From: an uncultured Clostridia bacterium
GTDB taxonomy: Bacteria; Bacillota; Clostridia; Christensenellales; Borkfalkiaceae
Assembly (NCBI GenBank): GCA_944341075.1
Contig: CALVLV010000020.1
Span: 1 to 38,619 of the forward strand
Reading direction: 5' to 3'
Length of the DNA: 38,619 bases
The first letter of the stretch is position 1. Each line of letters opens with the position of its first letter. A program made the position numbers and the translations under genes. Below the pieces are notes generated by a model, which had not been told where the DNA came from, ran no database searches, and was given only the letters and a program-made list of their open reading frames with translations. Positions 31,660-38,619 of this stretch are shown piece after piece.

Positions 31660-32877
31660 TTACTTTATTTTCAACATTCTGTCAAGCAGGGTATAGCCCT
31701 TTTCAAGGAATATGCCCGTCTTTTGCGCCTCGTCCTCGGTGTAGCGCGCGGCGCCGCCCTTCAGGTCTTTTACGTTGGTATATAAAAGGTAGGGCACGGG
31801 GTCGGCGGTGTGCGTCTTTATGGCGCAGGGAGTGGGGTGGTCGGGGCATATCAGCATGCAATAGTCCTCGCCCGCGCGCTCAAGCCGTTCCTTCAGCACA
31901 GCCACAACATCGCTGTCTATTCTTTCGATCGAATATATCTTGTGTTCAACGTCGCCGTGGTGTCCGCACTCGTCGGGCGCCTCCATGTGTATGTAAACAT
32001 AGTCCAGCCCGCCGTCTGTAAGCGCGTCGGCGGCGGCAAGCGCCTTTCCCCTAAAGTTTGTGTCGTAGTTGCCCGTGGCGCCCTCTACGGCAATAAAGCG
32101 CATGTCTGCAAGCAGTGCAATGCCCTTTACAAGGTCAACTGCCGATATCACGCCGCCCTTAAGGCCTGTCTTGCTTTCAAAGTTTTCCAGCATGGGCTTT
32201 GTGCCCTCGCCCCACAGCCACAGGCTGTTTGCGGGGTTCTTGCCCTCGGCAATGCGCCTCTTGTTTATAGGGTGGTCTTTAAGCAGCCCGTAGCTCGCCT
32301 TCATCAGCTCGAGGAACTTCTCCGCGCCCTCGCCCTTGGGCAGGTAGTCTGTTATCTTTCTGTCGGAAATGTCGTGCGGCGGCGTAAATTCGTGCGTCGC
32401 GCTCCCGTTTGCCGCCACAAGGCAGTGGCGGTAAGATATCCCCGCATACAGCGTAAGCCCGTCTCCGTCAAGGCGGCCTTTGAGGTACTCTATCAGCTCG
32501 CGCGCCTCGTCCGTCGTTATTTCGCCCGCGGAGTAGTCGGCCATCACCATGTCTTCGTACTTTCCTTCGCCCGCAAGGGTCACAAGGTTGGCGCGCATCG
32601 TCACGTCTGTATCTTTCAGCTCTATGCCCATCGCCACGGCCTCAAGCGGCGAGCGGCCCGTGTAGTATTTTTCGGGGTCGAAGCCGAGCACCGACATGTT
32701 TGCCACGTCGCTGCCCGGTTTAAAGCCCGCGGGCACGGTGCGGAACATTCCCAGCTCGGCATGCGGGGCAAGCGCGTCTGTATTGGGCGTGCGCGCCGCC
32801 TCAAGGCAGGTTTTAAAGCCAAGTTTTTCAATCTTGCGGTCGGCCATGCCGTCGCCCAGAACAACTACATATTTCAT
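31660..32877 (-). CDS. apgM: Cofactor-independent phosphoglycerate mutase, archaeal type
   Basis: This 405-aa enzyme of the alkaline phosphatase superfamily interconverts 3- and 2-phosphoglycerate in glycolysis. Its metal ligands include VVLGDGMADR (D9) near the N-terminus, the GSDVANMSVLGFDP block (55-68, serine nucleophile region), HMEAPDECGHHGDVEHK and CPDHPTP. The length fits ApgM rather than the 510-aa GpmI. An AAGGTAGAGAT ribosome site precedes ATG 32877. It follows ung by 87 bp, probably as the last gene of mtnN-ung-apgM. Confidence 0.95.
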   Translation of the reverse strand: MKYVVVLGDGMADRKIEKLGFKTCLEAARTPNTDALAPHAELGMFRTVPAGFKPGSDVANMSVLGFDPEKYYTGRSPLEAVAMGIELKDTDVTMRANLVTLAGEGKYEDMVMADYSAGEITTDEARELIEYLKGRLDGDGLTLYAGISYRHCLVAANGSATHEFTPPHDISDRKITDYLPKGEGAEKFLELMKASYGLLKDHPINKRRIAEGKNPANSLWLWGEGTKPMLENFESKTGLKGGVISAVDLVKGIALLADMRFIAVEGATGNYDTNFRGKALAAADALTDGGLDYVYIHMEAPDECGHHGDVEHKIYSIERIDSDVVAVLKERLERAGEDYCMLICPDHPTPCAIKTHTADPVPYLLYTNVKDLKGGAARYTEDEAQKTGIFLEKGYTLLDRMLKIK

Positions 32878-32964
32878 ATCTCTACCTTTATTTTATCTGC
32901 GGGCAAATCTCAAGTATGTTTTGCCCGTTTGCCTGCGGGCAGGTCTTGTGGGCTTTGCCCGCTT

Positions 32965-33639
32965 TTATTTTTTGTTCAGATCCCAGTCTATCGCGCCCTT
33001 GCCGTGCGCGGTCAGGTATGCGTTGCACTTTGAAAAGCACCTGCTGCCGAAAAAGCCGTTGTGCGACGAAAGGGGCGAAGGATGCGCGCTCTCCAGCACA
33101 AGGTGGCGGGCGCGGTCAATAAGGCCGCGCTTGGATCGGGCGTTGCCGCCCCACAGGATGAACACGGTGTTCTGCGTGCGCTGCGATATCAGCTCTATAA
33201 CACTGTCGGTAAACCACGCCCAGCCGCACTTGGAGTGCGAGTTGGCAAGGTGCTCGCGCACGGTGAGCGTGGTGTTCAAAAGCAGCACGCCCTCTCTTGC
33301 CCATTTGGTAAGGTCGCCGCAGTCGGGCTCGCGGATACCTAAGTCGCTCTCTATCTCCTTATATATGTTCTTAAGCGAGGGCGGCAGCGGAACGCCCGGC
33401 TTTACCGAAAAGCACAGCCCGTGCGCCTGCCCCGGTTCGTGGTACGGATCCTGCCCGAGTATCACCGCCTTCAGCTCGCTTAGCGGGGTGAAGCGGAAGC
33501 AGTTGTACAGGTCGTACATGTCGGGGTAAACTATGTAGTGGCTGTATTCGTACTTTAAAAATTCGCGTATCTTTTTATATCTTTCGTCGTCGAACAGAGG
33601 TTTTAATACCTCGTCCCAGCCTCCGCCAAGCGCTTTCAT
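32965..33639 (-). CDS. ung: Uracil-DNA glycosylase, family 1
   Basis: This 224-aa enzyme excises uracil from DNA in base-excision repair. The water-activating motif is AVILGQDPYHEPGQAHG, followed by the minor-groove and Ser-Pro loops (LLLNTTLTVREHLANSH, ILWGGNARSK) and the Leu-intercalation loop AHPSPLSSHNGFFG. The start ATG 33639 has GGAGG and overlaps the stop of mtnN by 4 bp (ATGA), indicating translational coupling. The length is normal. Confidence 0.97.
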   Translation of the reverse strand: MKALGGGWDEVLKPLFDDERYKKIREFLKYEYSHYIVYPDMYDLYNCFRFTPLSELKAVILGQDPYHEPGQAHGLCFSVKPGVPLPPSLKNIYKEIESDLGIREPDCGDLTKWAREGVLLLNTTLTVREHLANSHSKCGWAWFTDSVIELISQRTQNTVFILWGGNARSKRGLIDRARHLVLESAHPSPLSSHNGFFGSRCFSKCNAYLTAHGKGAIDWDLNKK

Positions 33640-34331
33640 AACGCCTCCGTGCCTGCATGCCGCAGGGCGTCCTGTTTTACGTGGCGGAATATGTCTTCTG
33701 CGTGCGCGCGTATGTTTTCGGCGCACTTTTTTATGTTGCCAAGGTACTGTTCGGTGGTGCTGCCGCTGCCCGCTATGTCGGAGACAGCCTTAAAGCTGTA
33801 CAGCGGTTTGCCCGCATGTATGCACGCCTGCGCTATTGCGCCGCCCTCCATGTCGCGTATGTCGGCGCAAAAGTCCTCCGTCAGCATTTTAAAATCGCCT
33901 GCGTCGTCGTTGAACCTGTCGCCCGTGGCAAGCTTCTTTCTTTGGTAGCCGCCCGCAACGGCAAGCGGCAGCCAGCGGTCTTCAAATTCGTTCAGCGTGC
34001 CCATCGGCGTGCCGTTCAGCTGCACAAGGTCAAAGTCGTACTGGCAGGCGTATTCGATTGCGTATATACCGCCCACCTCCATAGAGTTGTTCAGCGCGCC
34101 AGCAAAGCCTATGTTTATAATGGCGTCGGCGCCCAGCAGGTCTGCCGCTATCTGCGCGCCGCATGCGGCGTTTACCTTTCCCACGCCGCATACAATAACG
34201 TGCGTTTCTTCGTCGCACAGCCTGCCGCCGTATACCGCCCTGCCGCACAACATATTCTCCTGTACGTCCTGCATGCGGTCGGTTATGGGCGCGGCCTCGC
34301 TCTTCATGGCTATAACAAAACAAATATGCAT
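33636..34331 (-). CDS. mtnN: 5'-methylthioadenosine/S-adenosylhomocysteine nucleosidase
   Basis: This 231-aa PNP-fold enzyme cleaves the glycosidic bond of MTA and SAH, recycling methionine and removing methyltransferase inhibitors. It has ICFVIAMKSEAAPI, VCGVGKVNAACGAQ, DMEGGAIAQACIHAG (catalytic E, ribose-binding) and FKAVSDIA (catalytic D). AGGAGAAC precedes ATG 34331. It heads the mtnN-ung-apgM unit, with a promoter TTGCAT-17-TATAAT upstream. Confidence 0.95.
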   Translation of the reverse strand: MHICFVIAMKSEAAPITDRMQDVQENMLCGRAVYGGRLCDEETHVIVCGVGKVNAACGAQIAADLLGADAIINIGFAGALNNSMEVGGIYAIEYACQYDFDLVQLNGTPMGTLNEFEDRWLPLAVAGGYQRKKLATGDRFNDDAGDFKMLTEDFCADIRDMEGGAIAQACIHAGKPLYSFKAVSDIAGSGSTTEQYLGNIKKCAENIRAHAEDIFRHVKQDALRHAGTEAL

Positions 34332-34354
34332 AAAGTGTTCTCCTGTATGCCCTA

Positions 34355-34383
34355 ATTATACCAAAGCGCGCGGGTAAATGCAA
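34355..34383 (-). promoter_or_regulatory. Promoter of mtnN-ung-apgM unit
   Basis: On the minus strand TTGCAT (plus 34378-34383) and TATAAT (plus 34355-34360) are separated by 17 nt. The leader is about 17-20 nt. Confidence 0.75.
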
Positions 34384-34444
34384 ATTTTTAAATGCAGATA
34401 TGTGCATTAAACCGCATGTGCGGGTAATGGCAAAGAGTTAAGAA

Positions 34445-34473
34445 GGCTGCGGCGCGTTCAACGCGCCGCAGCC
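34445..34473 (-). terminator. Terminator after PPTase gene
   Basis: GGCTGCGGCGCG (34445-34456) pairs with CGCGCCGCAGCC (34462-34473), loop 5 nt. On the minus strand TTCTTAACTCTTT follows. Confidence 0.75.
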
Positions 34474-34493
34474 GAAAAGTTATCGTTATGCGA

Positions 34494-35006
34494 TTATAAT
34501 GTAAAGTCTTGCAAAGTTTTAACTTCAAAACTTGCGTCGTGCGAGTATATCGCCGTAACTGCCCCGTGCGCAAAGCACAGCTTAGGCTCTTCGGACAGTT
34601 TAATTCCGTCTTTGTACAGTTTGCCGCCGATGTATTCAAGCCGCGCAAACTCCTGCCAGATGCCCGTTCCCGCATACTTTGCATATGCCTCGCGCACCGT
34701 CCAGTGTGTAAAAAAGTCGCGCTCGCTCTCTATCTCTGCCCGCTCTGCCGCAGGCAGCCTTTCAAGTATGTTTTTATAATGTTTTCTTTGCAAAACTTCG
34801 GTATCAATGCCAACATTTGTTTGCGATATCGCTATGGCGCACAATGCTCCGCTGTGCGCCAGGCTGAAGTGCAGGGGGTGCCCGGGTATATACGGCTTGC
34901 CGCCCTCTTCGCGCTCAATTTCAAAGTCCCTGCCTGTATAGCGCGCAAACAGCGCGTGCAGATACCTCTCTCTTTGCTCGGTCTGGCAGAAATACAGGTC
35001 GGTCAT
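34494..35006 (-). CDS. 4'-phosphopantetheinyl transferase superfamily protein
   Basis: This 170-aa Sfp/AcpT-type enzyme would move phosphopantetheine from CoA to a carrier protein. It has GGKPYIPGHPLHFSLAHSG (GGKP and FSLAHS), VGIDTE (metal-binding D and E) and FFTHWTVREAYAKYAG (W-T-x-x-E-A-x-x-K). It is shorter than Sfp (about 224 aa), with a compact C-terminus. The start overlaps the kinase stop by 4 bp, so it is coupled to it. No polyketide or peptide synthetase is in view, so the target may be the general acyl carrier protein. Confidence 0.9.
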   Translation of the reverse strand: MTDLYFCQTEQRERYLHALFARYTGRDFEIEREEGGKPYIPGHPLHFSLAHSGALCAIAISQTNVGIDTEVLQRKHYKNILERLPAAERAEIESERDFFTHWTVREAYAKYAGTGIWQEFARLEYIGGKLYKDGIKLSEEPKLCFAHGAVTAIYSHDASFEVKTLQDFTL

Positions 35007-35914
35007 AGCATCAGCGATTCAATGTACTCTATCTGCTCGCGCGTGGCAAGGTGCTGTGTAAAGGCGCACGCGCTGCCCGCCGCGGTGGCAAAGTTGAGCG
35101 CGGAAAAGTAGTTGCCCGATTTTAAGTATTCGTGTATAAAGCCTGCGATCATGCTGTCGCCGGCGCCCACGGAGTTAACCAGCTGGCCGCGCGCCGCGCG
35201 CACATACATGGCCTGGTCGGTTTCGGTCACCATCACCGCGCCGTCCGCGCCCATTGAAACTATAACGTTGCGCGCGCCCTGCTTTTGCAGCACGCGTGCG
35301 CACGCGGCAATGTCGCGCGTGTTGGGCAGCGTTCTCAGTCCGAAAATTTCGCTCAGCTCGAATATGTTGGGCTTTATTAAAAAGGGCTTGTACTTAAGCG
35401 TATTTGTCAAAAGCCCGCCGCAGGCGTCTACCACAACGTTTATATTTTTGCCGTGTTTGAGTTTTTTAAGTAGGGTTTCGTACGTTCTGTCGTCAAGGGG
35501 GGCGGGTACGCTGCCGCATATTATCAGCCAGTCGCCGTCCTTCAGCCTTGCCTTAAGGCTTGCAACAAGCTTTTCAATGTCGGCTTCGGTTACAACGGCG
35601 CCCGTTCCGTTTATGTCGGTCTCGGTTATAGACTTTATTTTAACGTTTATGCGGCTCTGGCCTTCTACCTTAATAAATTCGTGGGCAAGGCCGGTTTCGG
35701 TTATTTTGTCGTCTATCGCGCTGCCCGTAAAGCCCGCCACAAAGCCGTATGCAAACGACTCGTCGCCCAGCTCTTTCAGCGCAAGCGAAACGTTTATGCC
35801 CTTTCCGCCAACGGTTATGTATTCGTTGTCGGTTCGGTTTACTATGCCGCTTTTAAGGTTATTTACTTTTACGTAATAATCCAAAGACGGATTGAACGTA
35901 ACTGTATAAATCAT
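35003..35914 (-). CDS. PfkB-family sugar kinase, 1-phosphofructokinase-like
   Basis: This 303-aa cytosolic kinase of the LacC/FruK branch has MIYTVTFNPSLDYYVKV, VGGKGINVSLAL (substrate loop), ICGSVPAP and the catalytic loop NSVGAGDSMIAGF (D as base). It phosphorylates fructose-1-phosphate or tagatose-6-phosphate; without an adjacent PTS or DeoR-type regulator the choice is open. GAGAGGAAAA precedes ATG 35914. It is first in a two-gene unit with the PPTase. Confidence 0.92.
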   Translation of the reverse strand: MIYTVTFNPSLDYYVKVNNLKSGIVNRTDNEYITVGGKGINVSLALKELGDESFAYGFVAGFTGSAIDDKITETGLAHEFIKVEGQSRINVKIKSITETDINGTGAVVTEADIEKLVASLKARLKDGDWLIICGSVPAPLDDRTYETLLKKLKHGKNINVVVDACGGLLTNTLKYKPFLIKPNIFELSEIFGLRTLPNTRDIAACARVLQKQGARNVIVSMGADGAVMVTETDQAMYVRAARGQLVNSVGAGDSMIAGFIHEYLKSGNYFSALNFATAAGSACAFTQHLATREQIEYIESLML

Positions 35915-36138
35915 TTTTCCTCTCTCAAGGCGCGTTTCTCGCGCAAAGGGTATAACCCTTCATAATTAACTTTATAATATTTGCCGTCAAAAGTCAATAA
36001 AAAAGGTTTATAAAGGGTAAACTGATGCTTAATTTCATTGCCCTTTTTTTGGGGAAGGGAGGTGCTGCGCAAAAAACAATGCGATTGCAGCAATGCCGGT
36101 CACTGCAAACGCGCGTCGCCTGCTTGCATAAAGCAAAA

Positions 36139-36163
36139 ACGCACCCGCATATCCCGGGTGCGT
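36139..36163 (-). terminator. Minus-strand terminator
   Basis: ACGCACCCG (36139-36147) pairs with CGGGTGCGT (36155-36163). On the minus strand TTTTTGC follows, so it likely ends transcripts coming from the OLD gene. Confidence 0.65.
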
Positions 36164-36342
36164 CTTTGTACCTTCTGGAACGATATAAATGGTATACGCA
36201 CACCTTAAGGCGTGCGTATACGTCGCGTCTGGTGGAACTGAAAGCCGCAAAAACGCACACAGTATTATATCAGATAAACAGAACGGAATACTATTGCCAA
36301 GTTGATTTGCCGCTTTCAGATTATCCGCTATACGGCAAACAA

Positions 36343-36528
36343 TTAGTCGCAAGCCGGGGCTAATGCCTTGCCGCTGGCTTGCTCCGTGCAAACGGCTGTC
36401 ATTGCGTCTTTATAGATCCGCTTTGACAGCCGTTTTGCTTGTTCTTTATTCGGTGGCAAAGCGGCATATATGTTTTTGCTTTTATCGTCAAAGTATATAA
36501 TGCTTATTCCCAACGATACACTTTTCAT
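36343..36528 (-). CDS. Possible small protein downstream of OLD gene
   Basis: This 61-codon frame (MKSVSLGISIIYFDDKSKNI, then YAALPPNKEQAKRLSKRIYK and a shorter tail) begins 19 bp after the OLD-gene stop on the same strand and lies upstream of a terminator. It has no Shine-Dalgarno and no known motif. The first 45 residues look more natural than the last 15. It may be a real small gene of the defence unit or chance. Confidence 0.3.
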   Translation of the reverse strand: MKSVSLGISIIYFDDKSKNIYAALPPNKEQAKRLSKRIYKDAMTAVCTEQASGKALAPACD

Positions 36529-36547
36529 TTTAATAATTATTTTTGCT

Positions 36548-38464
36548 TTAACTTAATAAACTATTTATTTTTTTAAACATCTTCTCAAAACGGTTTAATG
36601 TTTCTTCAGATAAAGTAATACTTGCTATATTTTTAGCCATATAATTTGCAGGTTTATAATGATTAAAATCTTTATCTCCATTAAGTGCTTTTAATTGTTT
36701 CATTATAGGCTGGTCAGATTTTATGTCAGTAATTTTAATATTGTCATTAAAAGCATTATTATAAAGAGAAATATATTCTTCATCAGTGAACATATCTTCA
36801 AAATCTGCAAATTTTTCCCCAGTAAATTCATTAAAGAATAATATTTTTTTCTCTTTAATAATGTTTTCAGTAACTAAATTTTCAAGTCGACGCTTTGCTG
36901 ACTGATCAGTAAAACTATCTAGCAAACAAACCATATCCAGTTCATTTCCGCGAAGTAATGAAACAAAAGTAGCTACTTTATCAGCGCCTCCAACTGGGAC
37001 AATTGTTATGTCTTCATTTAACCCTTCTCTATTTTTATCTGTTAAAATATTTGAAATGAGATTTAAATATGTCAAATCCGCAATTCCTTCAACAAGCAAA
37101 TTTTTTGGTGAAACAAATAAATTTTGTGCTAAAGTATAACCTAACGCAGCTTGAAGAGGGAATAGAGTATTTGGGTCTTTTTCTTGAACTGAATCTGAAA
37201 TTTTTGTTCCGTCATTCTTTTCGACAACTGTCCTTACTTTTGATAGATTCTCTGAATCAATCATAAAAGGAGAGTGCGTTGTATAAATTATTTGATACTC
37301 TTTTGACAAATCATAAATAAATTGTAACAGGTCATGCTGAGCCATTGCATGGAGGTTTAGCCCTGGTTCATCTAATAATAAAATATAAGTACTTTTTTTA
37401 TCTTCCTGTATTTTTTTAAACCAAACAAGAAATGAGAAGAACCAATTAAAACCTTTACTTCTGTTTTTTAAAGGTAACGATACACCGCTACGGGTATTTT
37501 GAACTCGTATATCTAAAATATGTTCCACAATTCTTTTATTATTTTGAGCATCGCTTTTTTCAATTTTATCTATATCAAAATTAATTTTTAAATTTTGATT
37601 TGTGGACCAATATTTGAATAGCTCTTCTGAAATAATTAATTGAGTAGCCTCTAATTCTGCTTTATAATCTTCAAAATCGTTAGATTTTATTAATTTTTCA
37701 ATATCAATATCTGCTAATTCTAACAGTGCTTTTGCTGTTTTTTCAGAATTCTCAGTGTATTTGCTTTTTTGCAAATTTTCAATAGGTATACGAGAAGGTA
37801 ACATATAATAATCATCATAATACATAAATTTAGGAAGATTATTCTTTATATATTCTCTGTAAACATATTCCGCAATGGGATTGTCCCACTTCAATGAGTT
37901 AATAAAATACTTTCCTAATGATTGTAATATTTTAATATACTCAGATGATTCGCCATTTATTTTTGCTTTTTCAATGACTTTATTAAACTCTTCCGAATTT
38001 TTAATGGAAGAAAAATCATCAAGATAGATCTCGGCATTAATTCCCAATTCTTTAAATTTCAAATCTAAAAATTCTTTTACATCAATAGCAATAGGAGAAA
38101 AAATTCCTGCTCCGTCATATTTTTTTGAATATGTTATTTCTTTAGATGTAATTCTAACGTTAATATCTGTTTCGATAGCTTTAATAATATCATCAGATAA
38201 CAAATAAGTTAATGTTACAGCTAACGGATTTTCTCCCCTCTTTTCCACTGCTTTTTTTTGCTTGCGTGGAAAATCATGTGTCATATTAAACTTAAAATCA
38301 TCATCTTCTTCAAAATAATTGACTTTTGCTAACGCCTCTAAAATGCTCGTTTTCCCAGACTCATTCATGCCAACCAATACTGTAACATCATCTTCAACAT
38401 TAAAAAACTGTTCTGTTTCTATACTCTTATATTTATGTATTGTCGCTTTAACAAGTTTTATCAT
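36548..38464 (-). CDS. OLD-family ATPase with C-terminal TOPRIM domain (putative defence)
   Basis: This 638-aa protein starts at ATG 38464 (MIKLVKATIHKYKSIE) after GGAGG. An N-terminal SMC-like ABC ATPase domain has Walker A GMNESGKTS at 32-40, the NRSKGFNWFF signature region, Walker B ILLLDEPGLNLH and H-loop TTHSPF. A TOPRIM domain follows near 454-570: LLVEGIADLTYL (E459), PVGGADKV, LLDSFTD (D516, D520) and FEDMF. OLD-family ATPase-nucleases include P2 Old, GajA of Gabija and other phage-defence nucleases. No UvrD-like partner is visible. The gene is far richer in A/T than its neighbours, suggesting transfer. A clean promoter lies upstream. Confidence 0.9.
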   Translation of the reverse strand: MIKLVKATIHKYKSIETEQFFNVEDDVTVLVGMNESGKTSILEALAKVNYFEEDDDFKFNMTHDFPRKQKKAVEKRGENPLAVTLTYLLSDDIIKAIETDINVRITSKEITYSKKYDGAGIFSPIAIDVKEFLDLKFKELGINAEIYLDDFSSIKNSEEFNKVIEKAKINGESSEYIKILQSLGKYFINSLKWDNPIAEYVYREYIKNNLPKFMYYDDYYMLPSRIPIENLQKSKYTENSEKTAKALLELADIDIEKLIKSNDFEDYKAELEATQLIISEELFKYWSTNQNLKINFDIDKIEKSDAQNNKRIVEHILDIRVQNTRSGVSLPLKNRSKGFNWFFSFLVWFKKIQEDKKSTYILLLDEPGLNLHAMAQHDLLQFIYDLSKEYQIIYTTHSPFMIDSENLSKVRTVVEKNDGTKISDSVQEKDPNTLFPLQAALGYTLAQNLFVSPKNLLVEGIADLTYLNLISNILTDKNREGLNEDITIVPVGGADKVATFVSLLRGNELDMVCLLDSFTDQSAKRRLENLVTENIIKEKKILFFNEFTGEKFADFEDMFTDEEYISLYNNAFNDNIKITDIKSDQPIMKQLKALNGDKDFNHYKPANYMAKNIASITLSEETLNRFEKMFKKINSLLS

Positions 38465-38488
38465 AGGTTCCTCCAATTTGTTTTTTGT

Positions 38489-38517
38489 ATTATAGCATAA
38501 TTCGAGAAATAAGTCAA
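38489..38517 (-). promoter_or_regulatory. Promoter of OLD-family gene
   Basis: On the minus strand TTGACT (plus 38512-38517) and TATAAT (plus 38489-38494) are separated by 17 nt, about 20 nt before the GGAGG site. Confidence 0.8.
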
Positions 38518-38525
38518 TACAAACC

Positions 38526-38619
38526 CTAAAAAGGCATGTCCCCGTCGTCTGCAATCTCTATGAGCGTAGGCGGCTTTTTTAGTTCTCCCGTAAACTTGTT
38601 TACGGGGATTTCCTTGCTT
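38526..38619 (-). CDS. 3' end of SSB-like gene (partial)
   Basis: The minus-strand frame entering from the right edge encodes SKEIPVNKFTGELKKPPTLI followed by EIADDGDMPF and stop (TAG at plus 38526-38528). An acidic tail ending in D-M-P-F is the hallmark C-terminal peptide of bacterial single-stranded DNA-binding proteins, which recruits repair and replication enzymes. The OB domain lies outside the window, so the call rests on this tail alone. There is no terminator before the next promoter. Confidence 0.5.
   Translation of the reverse strand, partial: SKEIPVNKFTGELKKPPTLIEIADDGDMPF

Larger units (their letters stand above)
35915..36547. other. Non-coding or poorly coding stretch, repeat fragment and hairpins
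   Basis: This 633-bp stretch contains the kinase promoter region (35960-36000, TTGACT with short spacing to TATAAA), a degenerate AAGGGAGGTGC repeat fragment (36055-36068), a minus-strand terminator (36139-36163), a GTATACGCAC/GTGCGTATAC hairpin (36192-36221), an AAACGGCTGTC/GACAGCCGTTT dyad (36390-36435) and a possible small gene (36343-36528). Base composition shifts from GC-rich to AT-rich going right. Confidence 0.5.

Noticed and set aside
36025-36363. Plus-strand 112-codon frame downstream of the sugar kinase promoter
   Set aside because: It spans a repeat fragment and two hairpins, has no ribosome site and no natural composition.

Overview
The window looks like a chromosomal segment of an anaerobic, Gram-positive-type bacterium, probably an uncultivated Clostridia/Firmicutes relative from gut. 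Grounds: most genes have AGGAGG-like ribosome sites, several lipoproteins have a Firmicutes-style signal, PerR sits next to rubrerythrin, DegV, TrmL, ApgM-type phosphoglycerate mutase and a GH43 enzyme are present, and AUA codons are common in otherwise GC-rich genes. The species assignment is inference only.

Layout. 1-71 is the 5' part of a tRNA-Ser(UGA). 256-3254 is a restriction-modification locus: a double D12-type adenine methyltransferase, then an HNH nuclease reading frame split by one in-frame amber codon. 3449-4871 is a WYL regulator divergent from a small Cys-rich protein, with an inverted repeat in the shared promoter. 5212-6660 encodes a membrane-anchored LRR protein. 6878-10254 is an ABC importer (binding lipoprotein, ATPase, permease) whose last gene is separated from the others by about 800 bp of repeats. 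10477-16958 holds valS, a GNAT acetyltransferase, a metallo-beta-lactamase-fold lipoprotein and a PlsC-type acyltransferase with a zinc ribbon. 17218-18321 is a surface lipoprotein whose promoter carries a C10 tract in the -35/-10 spacer. 18592-23963 holds a phosphohexomutase, a membrane protein, a YfcE-type phosphoesterase, rdgB and trmL. 24270-25316 is perR-rbr. 25409-28567 holds a GDPD, two membrane proteins and a gene remnant. 28797-31419 holds a GH43 enzyme and DegV. 31660-35914 holds two minus-strand operons (mtnN-ung-apgM; a PfkB sugar kinase with a phosphopantetheinyl transferase). 36548-38464 is a strikingly AT-rich OLD-family ATPase/TOPRIM gene, probably a defence gene acquired by transfer. 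The window closes on the 3' end of an SSB-like gene.

The most unusual signals are: (1) a perfect TTGACA/TATAAT promoter whose 18-nt spacer contains ten consecutive C, the architecture of spacer-length phase variation, driving a lipoprotein; (2) families of dispersed repeats with fixed flanks and variable but still self-complementary cores, suggesting selection on structure rather than sequence; (3) the amber codon that breaks the HNH restriction gene; (4) defence-type genes at both ends. Most genes end in long GC-rich hairpins with T runs, so transcription units are easy to delimit.
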